From: Chloroflexota bacterium
GTDB lineage: Bacteria > Chloroflexota > Anaerolineae > Promineifilales > Promineifilaceae
Direction of reading: 5' to 3'
DNA length: 64,000 nucleotides
Assembly: GCA_003696605.1 (NCBI GenBank)
Contig: RFGV01000576.1
Location: 1 to 64,000 of the forward strand
In this document: positions 35,576-43,551 of the stretch, in pieces
Position numbering within the stretch: the stretch's first letter is position 1
Layout: every line of letters begins with the position of its first letter
Position numbers and translations under genes: made by a program
Notes under the pieces: model-generated
Told to the model about the DNA's origin: nothing
What the model saw: the letters and a program-made list of their open reading frames with translations, nothing else
The model's database searches: none

Positions 35576-35998
35576 TTATGCGGCCTTTACTTTTACCTTG
35601 CGTGGTTTTTCGGCTTCGGCGCGTGGTAGTATGATGGACAGTACGCCTTTGTTGAATATGGCATCTACTTTTTCTTTTTCGACGCCAAAGGGCAGTTGTA
35701 GTGTACGGGTGAATTTGCCGTGGCCGCGTTCGCGCCGATGGAATTTGATACCTTCGCCATTGGTGTCTGGCCGACGTGTTCCACTAAGGGTGAGGGTGCG
35801 ATCTACAATGGAAATTTCGATGTCTTCTGGTTCAACGCCAGGGAGTTCGGCTGTGACGATAAGTCCTTCCGGGTTGGCCCATACGTTGAGTGCGGGGTAG
35901 GCGGGAGCAGCGGTTTTCGGCCGTTCCCATTCTCGCATAATACGTTCCAGTTCACGCAATAAGGTTGTGCGCCGGTCGTCAAAATCACTCCACCACAT
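35576..35998 (-). CDS. Small heat-shock protein, Hsp20/alpha-crystallin family (first of three)
   Basis: A 140-residue Hsp20 (MWWSDFDDRRTTLLRELERI start). The alpha-crystallin domain includes LNVWANPEGLIVTAELPGV, FHRRERGHGKFTRTLQLPFG and GVLSIILPRAEAEKPRKV. ATG 35998 has AGGAGG 9 bases upstream; the open frame to 36064 lacks this. First gene of a three-gene hsp20 operon; no CIRCE-type (TTAGCACTC) operator was found upstream. Confidence 0.93.
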   Translation of the reverse strand: MWWSDFDDRRTTLLRELERIMREWERPKTAAPAYPALNVWANPEGLIVTAELPGVEPEDIEISIVDRTLTLSGTRRPDTNGEGIKFHRRERGHGKFTRTLQLPFGVEKEKVDAIFNKGVLSIILPRAEAEKPRKVKVKAA

Positions 35999-36197
35999 AC
36001 CGGGTTTCCTCCTGTTTTTTAGCTCAATGACCATTTGGTCTGGCTGTTGGTTGTCAGTTTGCACACCCTAAAATGTAGGATGGTCGTGTTAGATGATTGT
36101 TAGAGCTGTGCAAGAACTGTATAAGAGGGGTGTGGGGAGTGGTAGAATGGATTTGGGGCGCTGGATTGGGTGTTTTGCTGTTTTGTGGAGATGGGTT

Positions 36198-37550
36198 ATG
36201 AGTGTTGAGTTTTATTATGAGCCGTATCCGGAGCTGGAGCCACCAGAACCAAAGCGGCGTCGGGGGTGGTGGGTGTTGGTGGTGGGGTTGGTGATTGTGG
36301 CTATGTTGGGTTCTGGGATTGGGGGGGTGTTTTGGTTTGTGTCGTTGCGAGAGGAGCCGGAAACGGCCGTTTCTGTGCCATCTGTTGCGGTTAATCGGAT
36401 TGCCTTTATCAATCCCAATGGCCAACTGGTTACAATGTCGCCTGATGGGAGTAACCAACGGGTGCTGACTGACCTTAATTTACGGTTTCAGTTTCCTGCG
36501 TGGTCGCCAAACGGCCGTTCTCTGGCGGTGATCGGTAGTCAGGCAGGCGGGGGTGGTATTTTCCTGATATCTGACGAGGACGAAGCAGAACCGGAAGCAA
36601 TTTACAATAGCACGTCTCAGGCGCCATTCTATCTTTACTGGTCGCCAGATGGTCGTTATCTCAGTTTCCTTGTCAATCATCCTGGCGGAATTGGCCTGCG
36701 CCTGATTCAGATGGATGATACCGAGCGAAACAGCCGTCTCATCAGTTTGGGGGTACCCTTTTATTGGGATTGGACACCAGACAGCCAGCAATTGCTTATT
36801 CATACCGGTTTTGCTGGCGAGGCGGCGCGATTGACTTTTATTGAGCCCGGGGGAGAAGTAAGTGGGGTTAATATTGCGCCGCCTGGCTTTTTTCAGGCCC
36901 CTGATATTTCGCCAGACGGCCGTTTTCTGGCCTACGCCGAAGAACGCTCTCCCGGTGTCAGTGCCCTTGTGGTTGAAGACACAGCTACCGACAGCTTCTT
37001 TACCCAACAACACCTGGGATTGATTGCTCTTGGCTGGAGTCCGGTTGATAACCGGCTGGCCTTTATCAGCAATGAAGAGAATACAGATAGCTTTTGGGGG
37101 CCTATGCGGTTGTTGGATGCGGAAACGGATCGCCTGACATTGCTGACGGCGGAAACAGTCGTTGCTTTCTTTTGGTCGCCAGACGGCCGTTACCTGGCCT
37201 ACATTAGCGTTCCTGGCAAAGATAATGGCATCAATGCGCGCCGATCGGGACGCCTGACAAAACTGGCCGCCCAGCCCAATCCACACGAATTTTCCCTTTC
37301 GGTTGTGGATACATATACAGGCGACGTGAATTTATTAGCCCGATTTACCCCTACCAATTCTTTTTTGCACCAATTTTTACCATTTTTTGACCAGTATGCG
37401 CTGAGCCATCATCTTTGGTCGCCTCATAGTGACGCGCTCGTTTTACCCATGTTGCAAAATGGGGTGGAACAGGTCGTGGTGGTGTCAGTAAATGGTGAGC
37501 CCCCGCATATATTAACAGAGGGGGACATGCCTTTTTGGAGCTGGCGCTAG
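36198..37550 (+). CDS. TolB/WD40-like beta-propeller membrane protein
   Basis: A 450-residue protein anchored by one transmembrane helix near the N-terminus (GWWVLVVGLVIVAMLGSGIG, about residues 22-45) after a short cytoplasmic Pro/Glu-rich segment. The rest is a beta-propeller of TolB/PD40 type repeats, each with WSPxGRxL-like strands (WSPNGRSLAVIG, WSPDGRYLSFL, ISPDGRFLAYAE, WSPDGRYLAYIS). GGAG lies 7 bases before ATG 36198. The function is unknown; such proteins can be scaffolds or sensors. Several propeller repeats are encoded by the ACGGCCGT palindrome (36510, 36918, 37184), read as DGR or NGR. Confidence 0.8.
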   Translation: MSVEFYYEPYPELEPPEPKRRRGWWVLVVGLVIVAMLGSGIGGVFWFVSLREEPETAVSVPSVAVNRIAFINPNGQLVTMSPDGSNQRVLTDLNLRFQFPAWSPNGRSLAVIGSQAGGGGIFLISDEDEAEPEAIYNSTSQAPFYLYWSPDGRYLSFLVNHPGGIGLRLIQMDDTERNSRLISLGVPFYWDWTPDSQQLLIHTGFAGEAARLTFIEPGGEVSGVNIAPPGFFQAPDISPDGRFLAYAEERSPGVSALVVEDTATDSFFTQQHLGLIALGWSPVDNRLAFISNEENTDSFWGPMRLLDAETDRLTLLTAETVVAFFWSPDGRYLAYISVPGKDNGINARRSGRLTKLAAQPNPHEFSLSVVDTYTGDVNLLARFTPTNSFLHQFLPFFDQYALSHHLWSPHSDALVLPMLQNGVEQVVVVSVNGEPPHILTEGDMPFWSWR

Positions 37551-38236
37551 AGGCTGATCAGCACTGCGCTGAAGGCAAGCAGAATGAGTAGGGTGGCCAA
37601 TCCAACACGGTTTGGGAACCGCCGCAGGTAAATGAGGCGAGGCGGCACAAAGAGCAGGCAGAGCCAGAGAAAAACGGCCGTTATCTTGATGGAGTTATTT
37701 AGCGGCAGGTTGGTGATGCTGGTGGCCTGGAGAACGGCCGTAACCAGCATACCCTGCAATCCAATCAACCCCCAAACCCCCCGCCACTGAAAACGACTCT
37801 CACCCTGTGAGACAGTAGGCGTCACCCGAAATGCCAGAAAAATCACATATAACAACGAAATGCCTAACCACGCGCCGGGTGCAAAGACAAAAAAAGCAGC
37901 TGATTCCCCTTCTCCCATTTCAAACCCGTTGGCAATAGTGACCGACTCCAGAAAACCTAACTGGAAGGCCAATGCCAGCGAGAGCGACACACCAAAAAGG
38001 ACAGCCAGCACACCCCGTAACCGAGTCGAAAGCCAATCGTAGTCAGCATGAGGTGCAGGCTCCAGCTTGCGCAAAGAAAGCAACGCCACACAGAAAATGA
38101 TGTAAGCGGCCAGCAACCAAAGCGCATGACTACCAGACGGCCGTTTCCACATCGTATTTTGCAATAACCAGACCAATACAATCGGCGTCAGCCCATCTAC
38201 CAATACAGGCCACACCCACTCACCCTGCCGCTTCAT
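37547..38236 (-). CDS. Polytopic membrane protein of unknown function
   Basis: A 229-residue protein with about six hydrophobic segments (for example LVDGLTPIVLVWLLQNTMW, ALWLLAAYIIFCVALLSL, AWLGISLLYVIFLAF, LLILLAFSAVLISL). No family is recognised. Its ATG overlaps the panC stop as TAATG, so it is translationally coupled to panC. The stop overlaps that of the convergent beta-propeller gene by 4 bases. Confidence 0.7.
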   Translation of the reverse strand: MKRQGEWVWPVLVDGLTPIVLVWLLQNTMWKRPSGSHALWLLAAYIIFCVALLSLRKLEPAPHADYDWLSTRLRGVLAVLFGVSLSLALAFQLGFLESVTIANGFEMGEGESAAFFVFAPGAWLGISLLYVIFLAFRVTPTVSQGESRFQWRGVWGLIGLQGMLVTAVLQATSITNLPLNNSIKITAVFLWLCLLFVPPRLIYLRRFPNRVGLATLLILLAFSAVLISL

Positions 38237-39081
38237 TATCCCTCCTCCCCCACCAACATATTATCAATCAGGCGCGTCTTGCCGATAAAAACCGCCATAG
38301 ACAACAATGCCCCCTTTCCTACCTCATCCAGCTCTGCCAGCGTGCGCCGATCAGCCACACTCACATAATCCAGCCGTGCCAGCGGTTCAGCCTCAATGAT
38401 CTCCCGCATCAATGTCCGCAATCGTTCCCCATTCCGTTCCCCCTGCTCAAAAGCCACCTTTGCCTGACTCAGCGCCCGATAAAGCACGGTGGCCGCCTTA
38501 CGCTCTGCTGGTGACAAGTAGGCATTACGGGAGCTCATCGCCAATCCATCCGCCTCTCTTACTGTCGGGCAGACAATTAACTCCAGGTCAAAGTTCAAAT
38601 CTCGCACCATTTGCTTAAGAACCACCGTTTGTTGTGCATCTTTTTGCCCAAAATAAGCACGTGTTGGCTGAACAATGTTGAATAATTTGGCTACTACGGT
38701 GGCCACCCCGCGAAAATGGGTGGGGCGAGATGCGCCTTCCAGAGGTTGGGTTACTTTTTCTACTGTGACATAAGTCTGAAAATCAGGGGGATACATGATG
38801 GAATCATCTGGCGTGAAGACCAGATCGACATTTTCGGCGCGCAAGAGTGCCAGATCGCGTTCCAGATCACGCGGATAACTGTCTAAATCTTCATGGGGGG
38901 CAAACTGTGTTGGGTTGACGTAAATACTCACAGCTACCCGGTCGTTTTCGGCGCGTGCCTGTCGCACCAAAGAGAGATGGCCTTCGTGCAGATAACCCAT
39001 AGTGGGGACAAATCCCCAGGTGAGTGTTGGATCGGCATGTCGTATGTTTCGAACTTGTTGAATATCAGGTGTAACGATCAT
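38236..39081 (-). CDS. panC: Pantothenate synthetase
   Basis: Joins pantoate and beta-alanine using ATP. The 281-residue protein has the nucleotidyltransferase motifs FVPTMGYLHEGHLSLVRQA (HxGH), FGQKDAQQTVVLKQM and the KMSKS-equivalent MSSRNAYLSPAERK. GGAGG precedes the ATG. It lies 60 bases downstream of panE, so two consecutive steps of the pathway are encoded together; panD is at 41.7 kb on the other strand and panB at 18-19 kb. Confidence 0.96.
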   Translation of the reverse strand: MIVTPDIQQVRNIRHADPTLTWGFVPTMGYLHEGHLSLVRQARAENDRVAVSIYVNPTQFAPHEDLDSYPRDLERDLALLRAENVDLVFTPDDSIMYPPDFQTYVTVEKVTQPLEGASRPTHFRGVATVVAKLFNIVQPTRAYFGQKDAQQTVVLKQMVRDLNFDLELIVCPTVREADGLAMSSRNAYLSPAERKAATVLYRALSQAKVAFEQGERNGERLRTLMREIIEAEPLARLDYVSVADRRTLAELDEVGKGALLSMAVFIGKTRLIDNMLVGEEG

Positions 39082-39141
39082 GTTGCCCTCCGTCTTTTTG
39101 GTATTTTGATTGTACCGGTAAATGGGCGGGATGGGGAGTGG

Positions 39142-40056
39142 TCATGAATCGGGGGTGGGAATAGCTCTGACGAGTTCTAGCAAGCAACGGTTAACTGGTG
39201 TGGGAATGCCAAGATGCTGGCCGTGGCGGACGACTTCACCACAGATGGCATCAATTTCAGTGGTGGCGCCGCGTAATATGTCCTGGAGCATGGAGGAGTG
39301 GTTGGCAGCGGTGGCCTGGGCAACTTCGAGGGTGCGTTGACCGGCATCGGGGTAGGGGAGGGTGATGCCGAGGGCGCTGGCGATTTGGGCGACTTCGCGG
39401 GCTGCGGCTTGCATGAGGGTGCGGGCGTGTGGGTTTTGGGCAAGGTGGCCATTTGGTACACGTAGAACGGCCGTTATGGGGTTTATTCCGGCGTTAATTG
39501 CCAGCTTTCCCCAAACCAGCCCGTCCACATTTTCACTCAGGTGGGTTTCAAAACCTGCGTGTGTTAATAATTGGGCCAGAGTTGTAACACGTGTTGCAAT
39601 TTCGGGACGAGTGGCCAGGTGGGTCACGCCATGTCCGGCATGGCGCACTGTACCGGGGGCCACAATTGTGGCACCTTCTGTGGTAACGCCGAGCGTCACT
39701 CGTTCTTTTCCTAATACAGTTGTCAGTTTTTCCCAATTACCCAGACCATTTTGCAGGGTGACAGCCAGACCGTCAGGTGCAAGGATTTGTAAGGCCAGTT
39801 GGGCGGCTTGTTCTGTTTGGTGGCTTTTGACCAGTACAAAGACAAAGTTGGCGTTGTGGATGTCGGTGGGGTTGCTGGTGATAGGGATGGGATGATGAGT
39901 TTGGTGGCCGTCTGGGTGGATGAGAGTGAGGCCGTGTTGGCGAACGGCCGTTATTTGTGCTGCCCAATGCCCCAACATCATGACATCAGCTAACCCATGT
40001 AGCCGGGCTGCAAATAAACTTCCCATTGCGCCAATTCCAATAATACCAATTTTCAT
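39142..40056 (-). CDS. panE: 2-dehydropantoate 2-reductase
   Basis: NADPH-dependent reduction of ketopantoate to pantoate. The 304-residue protein opens with the Rossmann motif MKIGIIGIGAMGSLFAARL; the conserved LVKSHQTEQAA, VTLQNGLGNWEKL and catalytic-Lys GLVWGKLAINAGINPITAV segments follow. ATG 40056 is chosen since it directly begins the Rossmann strand; 40113 would add an unrelated extension. First gene of panE-panC-membrane protein. Two AACGGCCGTT copies (39466, 39943), both at clear G-rich to C-rich switches. Confidence 0.94.
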   Translation of the reverse strand: MKIGIIGIGAMGSLFAARLHGLADVMMLGHWAAQITAVRQHGLTLIHPDGHQTHHPIPITSNPTDIHNANFVFVLVKSHQTEQAAQLALQILAPDGLAVTLQNGLGNWEKLTTVLGKERVTLGVTTEGATIVAPGTVRHAGHGVTHLATRPEIATRVTTLAQLLTHAGFETHLSENVDGLVWGKLAINAGINPITAVLRVPNGHLAQNPHARTLMQAAAREVAQIASALGITLPYPDAGQRTLEVAQATAANHSSMLQDILRGATTEIDAICGEVVRHGQHLGIPTPVNRCLLELVRAIPTPDS

Positions 40057-40198
40057 TTTATCTTCAGCATCCTCAGATTGGTTGTAAGGTTGTTCGTGTA
40101 AAAAGATTAACAACTTTTGTGAGGGGTAACTTAAGGCGACAAATTGTGTTATAAGCCATAATTAAGCGTATAACCCGATTATATCAGGAAGGTAAAAG

Positions 40199-40306
40199 AT
40201 GAATTTATTTGTTGTCGCTTTGATTATTTTGTTATTATTTACGTTGATTCCGTTTGCCGGTGATGATCCGGTGCATGATTACGAATCGAACTCGCATAAC
40301 GACTAA
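40199..40306 (+). CDS. Small membrane protein, 35 residues
   Basis: ATG at 40199 is preceded by AGGAAGG (40186-40192) at a spacing of 6 and opens a 35-codon frame to TAA at 40304. The product has a hydrophobic helix (MNLFVVALIILLLFTLIPFA, residues 1-20) followed by an acidic, hydrophilic tail (GDDPVHDYESNSHND). A possible extended -10 TGTTATAAG lies at 40147-40155. It is monocistronic between divergent panE and the thioredoxin gene. No family is recognised; the ribosome-binding site and protein-like design support coding. Confidence 0.6.
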   Translation: MNLFVVALIILLLFTLIPFAGDDPVHDYESNSHND

Positions 40307-40360
40307 AAAAGTGTATTAGAACCTTTCCTTATCTTAATCGGGTAAGTGTGGGGTGGTGAG

Positions 40361-40391
40361 TTGCCAACCTTGTTTTTGTTTGTGCTAAAAT
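40361..40391 (+). promoter_or_regulatory. Promoter of the DipZ-like gene, likely leaderless
   Basis: TTGCCA (40361-40366) and extended -10 TGCTAAAAT (hexamer 40386-40391), 19 bases apart. The -10 ends 6 bases before ATG 40398, so transcription would start at the ATG. Confidence 0.5.
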
Positions 40392-40397
40392 AAAAAT

Positions 40398-41501
40398 ATG
40401 CGTCAATCATTGCTGGAACCACGAATCATAAGGATGCCGGAGTTTGCGCCGGGGCAATGGTTGAATGTGGAACGGCCGTTGACTCGGGAGCAACTTTACG
40501 GCCAGGTTGTCCTGATTGATTTTTGGGAGTACACCTGCATTAACTGTATCCGAACATTGCCTTATTTGCGACAATGGCATAAGCGATATGCTGACAAAGG
40601 GCTGGTAATTATTGGTGTTCACTCCCCAGAATTTCGGTTTGCCAGATTTCGGATGCACATCGAAACGGCCGTTGCCGACTTTCAACTTCCCTATCCCATC
40701 CTGCTCGACAACGATCTGGCAAACTGGGAGCTATACGCCAACAAAGCATGGCCAACCAAATACCTCATTGACTCAGAAGGATACATCCGCTACCAGTGCC
40801 AGGGCGAAGGTGCATACCAGCAAACAGAACGCGCCATTCGTCAGCTGCTACGCCAACGCGATCCATCCATTATATTGCCCGACAAGCTGGTCACACCAAT
40901 TCGGGATGAAGACCAACCCGGTGCGGCATGTTATCGGCCAACACCCGAACTATATGCCGGTTATCGGGGGGGAGGGTTATTTGCCGGAGGGCTGGGTAAC
41001 CCGGAAGGATATGTACCCCTTAGCCCTGTGTTGTATGAATGGCCGGATGGCATCGAACGGGAAGAAGGGCACTTTTATGTGGAAGGTATTTGGCGAGCAT
41101 GGCCGGAGGCAATGTCTTATGCGGGCAAGAGTGGGGGGCGTATTGTGTTGCCTTACCGGGCTGTGACAGTAAACGCGGTGTTGAGTCCATCTCCAGACCC
41201 GGTAGAGACAGTGCTGGACTTGCGAAAACCGGAAAGTGAGCCGGTGATTGAAGTGAAGCAAGACGGCCGTTATCTCAATCCAGCTAATGCTGGCCGCGAC
41301 ATCACCTTCCGGAATGGCAAAAGCATCGTTTTAGTCGATCGGCCGCGCATGTATGAACTGGTCAATAATAGTCTGTATGGCAAGCACGAATTGAGCCTGA
41401 CTTTTCACGCCCGTGGCCTGGCAGTTTATGCCTTTTCCTTTACCACCTGCGCCGATCCTACGGCCGATCTTGAGGATCCCAACGTTTTCCAAACCAAATA
41501 G
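40398..41501 (+). CDS. Thioredoxin-like protein, DipZ C-terminal type (TlpA-like plus jelly-roll)
   Basis: A 367-residue protein without signal peptide. Residues about 15-160 are a thioredoxin fold with WEYTCINCIRTLPYL (Cys47, Cys50) and the cis-Pro in KAWPTKYLIDSEG. Residues about 190-367 (EGIWRAWPEAMSYAG, VDRPRMYELVNN) match the carbohydrate-binding-like C-terminal domain of DipZ-type proteins, here without the DsbD membrane part. Probable disulfide oxidoreductase; the partner is unknown. No ribosome-binding site precedes ATG 40398, consistent with a leaderless transcript. Palindromes at 40471, 40664, 41264. Confidence 0.85.
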   Translation: MRQSLLEPRIIRMPEFAPGQWLNVERPLTREQLYGQVVLIDFWEYTCINCIRTLPYLRQWHKRYADKGLVIIGVHSPEFRFARFRMHIETAVADFQLPYPILLDNDLANWELYANKAWPTKYLIDSEGYIRYQCQGEGAYQQTERAIRQLLRQRDPSIILPDKLVTPIRDEDQPGAACYRPTPELYAGYRGGGLFAGGLGNPEGYVPLSPVLYEWPDGIEREEGHFYVEGIWRAWPEAMSYAGKSGGRIVLPYRAVTVNAVLSPSPDPVETVLDLRKPESEPVIEVKQDGRYLNPANAGRDITFRNGKSIVLVDRPRMYELVNNSLYGKHELSLTFHARGLAVYAFSFTTCADPTADLEDPNVFQTK

Positions 41502-41525
41502 TAACAGAGACTACGGCAGTAAAGC

Positions 41526-41575
41526 GTTTGGTTGGTTACAACAGGGCTGCACTGCCAACAAACGATTCTCTTTTT
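41526..41575 (+). terminator. Possible terminator after the DipZ-like gene
   Basis: GTTTGGTTGG (41526-41535) pairs with CCAACAAAC (41555-41563) with one bulge. It is followed by a pyrimidine-rich run ending in five T. Confidence 0.4.
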
Positions 41576-41605
41576 CTGATAAGCCAAAGTGGGGCAAAAG
41601 TGCTG

Positions 41606-41634
41606 TTGACAGCCTCGACTATTATTGATATGCT
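41606..41634 (+). promoter_or_regulatory. Promoter of panD
   Basis: Perfect TTGACA (41606-41611), a 17-base spacer and TATGCT (41629-41634), about 50 bases before panD. Confidence 0.65.
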
Positions 41635-41682
41635 CATGCAGTTTGTGTAAAAATCACACTAGAGTGGGAGATGTATTGAACC

Positions 41683-42027
41683 ATGAGATGGGTAATGCGG
41701 TCTAAAATTCACAAGGCCACTGTAACAGAAGCAAATGTTGACTATATTGGTAGTATTACAATTGATGCCGATCTGATTGAAAAAGCTGGTTTGTGGCCGG
41801 GCGAAAAAGTTTTGGTGGTCAGTAATACGTCAGGTGCGCGTTTGGAGACGTATGTGATTGAGGGAGAGCGGGGGTCTGGTGAGATTTGTATGAATGGTGC
41901 GGCGGCGCATTTGATCAAGGCGGGAGAAGAGGTGATTATTATCGGCTTTGAACTGACGGATAAACCAGTTGAGCCAAAAGCTATTTTGGTGGATAAGCAG
42001 AATCGGTTTGTCCGATACTTAAGTTGA
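41683..42027 (+). CDS. panD: Aspartate 1-decarboxylase proenzyme
   Basis: Makes beta-alanine for pantothenate. The 114-residue proenzyme has the self-cleavage site in DYIGSITID (Gly-Ser bond giving the pyruvoyl group), RLETYVIEGERGSGEICMNGAAAHLI and the terminal FELTDKP region. GGGAG lies 12 bases before ATG 41683; a second in-frame ATG at 41695 would remove four residues and is also possible. Its own promoter lies upstream. Confidence 0.95.
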   Translation: MRWVMRSKIHKATVTEANVDYIGSITIDADLIEKAGLWPGEKVLVVSNTSGARLETYVIEGERGSGEICMNGAAAHLIKAGEEVIIIGFELTDKPVEPKAILVDKQNRFVRYLS

Positions 42028-42030
42028 GTA

Positions 42031-42039
42031 TGTTATAAT
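42031..42039 (+). promoter_or_regulatory. Extended -10 element before the zinc-ribbon gene
   Basis: TGTTATAAT with a perfect TATAAT at 42034-42039, about 50 bases before the next ATG and just after the panD stop. No good -35 is seen. Confidence 0.5.
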
Positions 42040-42090
42040 TTGCCTGTGTTTACTGGTTTTGTGGTCGTTCTGGCCTGACCGGAGTTTTTT

Positions 42091-42636
42091 ATGTCCGTTC
42101 CTTCTTTGGAAACTTTGGCCTCGTATCTAACGGTTGTGGCGGCTGTGCTGGGTGCGCTGTTGGTGGCGCTGTGGCTGAGTTTGATTATTTGGGCGTTTCG
42201 GGATATGCGTGCCCGGTCGCGAGACCCGTTTGCGCATTTTCTGGCAGCGTTGTTGGTGGCGGCGTTGCCTGTGGTGGGGGTGGTGGTTTATTTGATTTTG
42301 CGGCCACCGGAGACGCTGGCGGAGGCGTATGAGCGGGCATTGGCGGAGGAGGCGCTGTTGCAGGAAATTGAGGAACGGCCGTCTTGTCCCGGTTGCTCTC
42401 GTGTTATCCACCCTAACTGGATTTTGTGTCCCTATTGTCATACACGCCTGAAAAAAGCATGCCCAGACTGTAATTCGTTGATGGAGTTACAGTGGAATTT
42501 ATGTCCATTTTGTGGAAATCAGCAGGTCGATCCATATCGGGTGGAGTTGCCAGAAACGGCCGTTTCTGCTAACGATGACCATTACTCGCCAGTAGAACAG
42601 CCTACAATTGAAGATACCCCCGCTACAGACATCTGA
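42091..42636 (+). CDS. Membrane protein with double zinc ribbon
   Basis: A 181-residue protein of unknown function. Residues about 8-75 hold two transmembrane helices (LTVVAAVLGALLVALWLSLI and FLAALLVAALPVVGVVVYLI). The C-terminal half has zinc-ribbon knuckles: CPGC and CPYC form one ribbon, and CPDC and CPFCGN the second. Similar DZANK-type proteins occur widely in Chloroflexota and cyanobacteria; the job of this one is unknown. GGAG lies 6 bases before the ATG. The palindrome at 42555 encodes ETAV near the end. Confidence 0.8.
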   Translation: MSVPSLETLASYLTVVAAVLGALLVALWLSLIIWAFRDMRARSRDPFAHFLAALLVAALPVVGVVVYLILRPPETLAEAYERALAEEALLQEIEERPSCPGCSRVIHPNWILCPYCHTRLKKACPDCNSLMELQWNLCPFCGNQQVDPYRVELPETAVSANDDHYSPVEQPTIEDTPATDI

Positions 42637-43443
42637 TTATTCAATAACTACCTGGCTTAAATCCCCTTCTGGTGGTGGAAACTGAGGGTCTAATTGCTTG
42701 ATAGTATCCACAATCACGCGGGCAATTGCCAGATTACGATACCATTTTTGGTCTGCCGGAATAACATACCACGGTGCCCAGGGGGTTGTACACCGGTTTA
42801 AGGCCTCTTCATAGGCTGCCATATATGCATCCCACAAAGCTCGCTTCTTCAAATCATCATGCGAAAACTTCCAATGTTTTTCCGGATTATCCACACGTTC
42901 CTGAAAACGTTGCTTTTGCTCTTCTTTGGAGATGTGCAAATAGAACTTGAGAATGGTTGTGCCGGTTTCGGTGAGCATTTTCTCAAACTGGTTGATTTGT
43001 TCGTAGCGAGGCCGCCAAACAGATTCGGGCACTAGATTGTGCACACGAACGACTAAAACATCCTCGTAATGGGAACGGTTGAAAATGCCAATCATGCCGT
43101 TGCCGGGTACTGCTTTGTGAATACGCCAGAGAAAATCGTGGGCGAGTTCTTCTTTGCTGGGGACTTTGAAGGAGGTGACCCGCACACCTTGTGGATTGAC
43201 ACCCTGGAACACACGCCGAATTGTGCCATCTTTGCCGCCCGCATCCATGGCTTGCAGGATGATGAGTAGTCGAAAACGGCCGTCTGCATAAAAACGGTAT
43301 TGTAATTCGGCCAGTTCTTTCCGCAAGGCGCGAAATTCCGCTTTGGCAGCTTCCTTGCCGGCCGGGTAAAACGATTGGCCACGAGTGGGTAATTCGGTCA
43401 GTCGAATCGGCCGTTCTGGCACCAGGCGATGCGTTACAGGCAT
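42637..43443 (-). CDS. ppk2: Polyphosphate kinase 2 family protein
   Basis: Uses polyphosphate to phosphorylate nucleotides (ADP, GDP or AMP) or the reverse. The 268-residue P-loop-like protein has ILQAMDAGGKDGTIRRVF (Walker A), FNRSHYEDVLVVRVHNL (Walker B region) and the lid with KFYLHISKEEQKQRFQER plus WKFSHDDLKKRALWDAY. It resembles class III/I short PPK2 enzymes. ATG 43443 follows AAGGAGGAGG; an upstream in-frame start (43479) overlaps it. It converges with the zinc-ribbon gene; the stops abut. Confidence 0.92.
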   Translation of the reverse strand: MPVTHRLVPERPIRLTELPTRGQSFYPAGKEAAKAEFRALRKELAELQYRFYADGRFRLLIILQAMDAGGKDGTIRRVFQGVNPQGVRVTSFKVPSKEELAHDFLWRIHKAVPGNGMIGIFNRSHYEDVLVVRVHNLVPESVWRPRYEQINQFEKMLTETGTTILKFYLHISKEEQKQRFQERVDNPEKHWKFSHDDLKKRALWDAYMAAYEEALNRCTTPWAPWYVIPADQKWYRNLAIARVIVDTIKQLDPQFPPPEGDLSQVVIE

Positions 43444-43551
43444 GAATCCTCCTCCTTGTCTGGCTAAAGTAGTTGGCAATATACAGGTACTTTAGCTGAT
43501 TCCTGCCTGAATGTAAATGTCTGTTTCACAGATACCGGCAAATCCAGAGGC

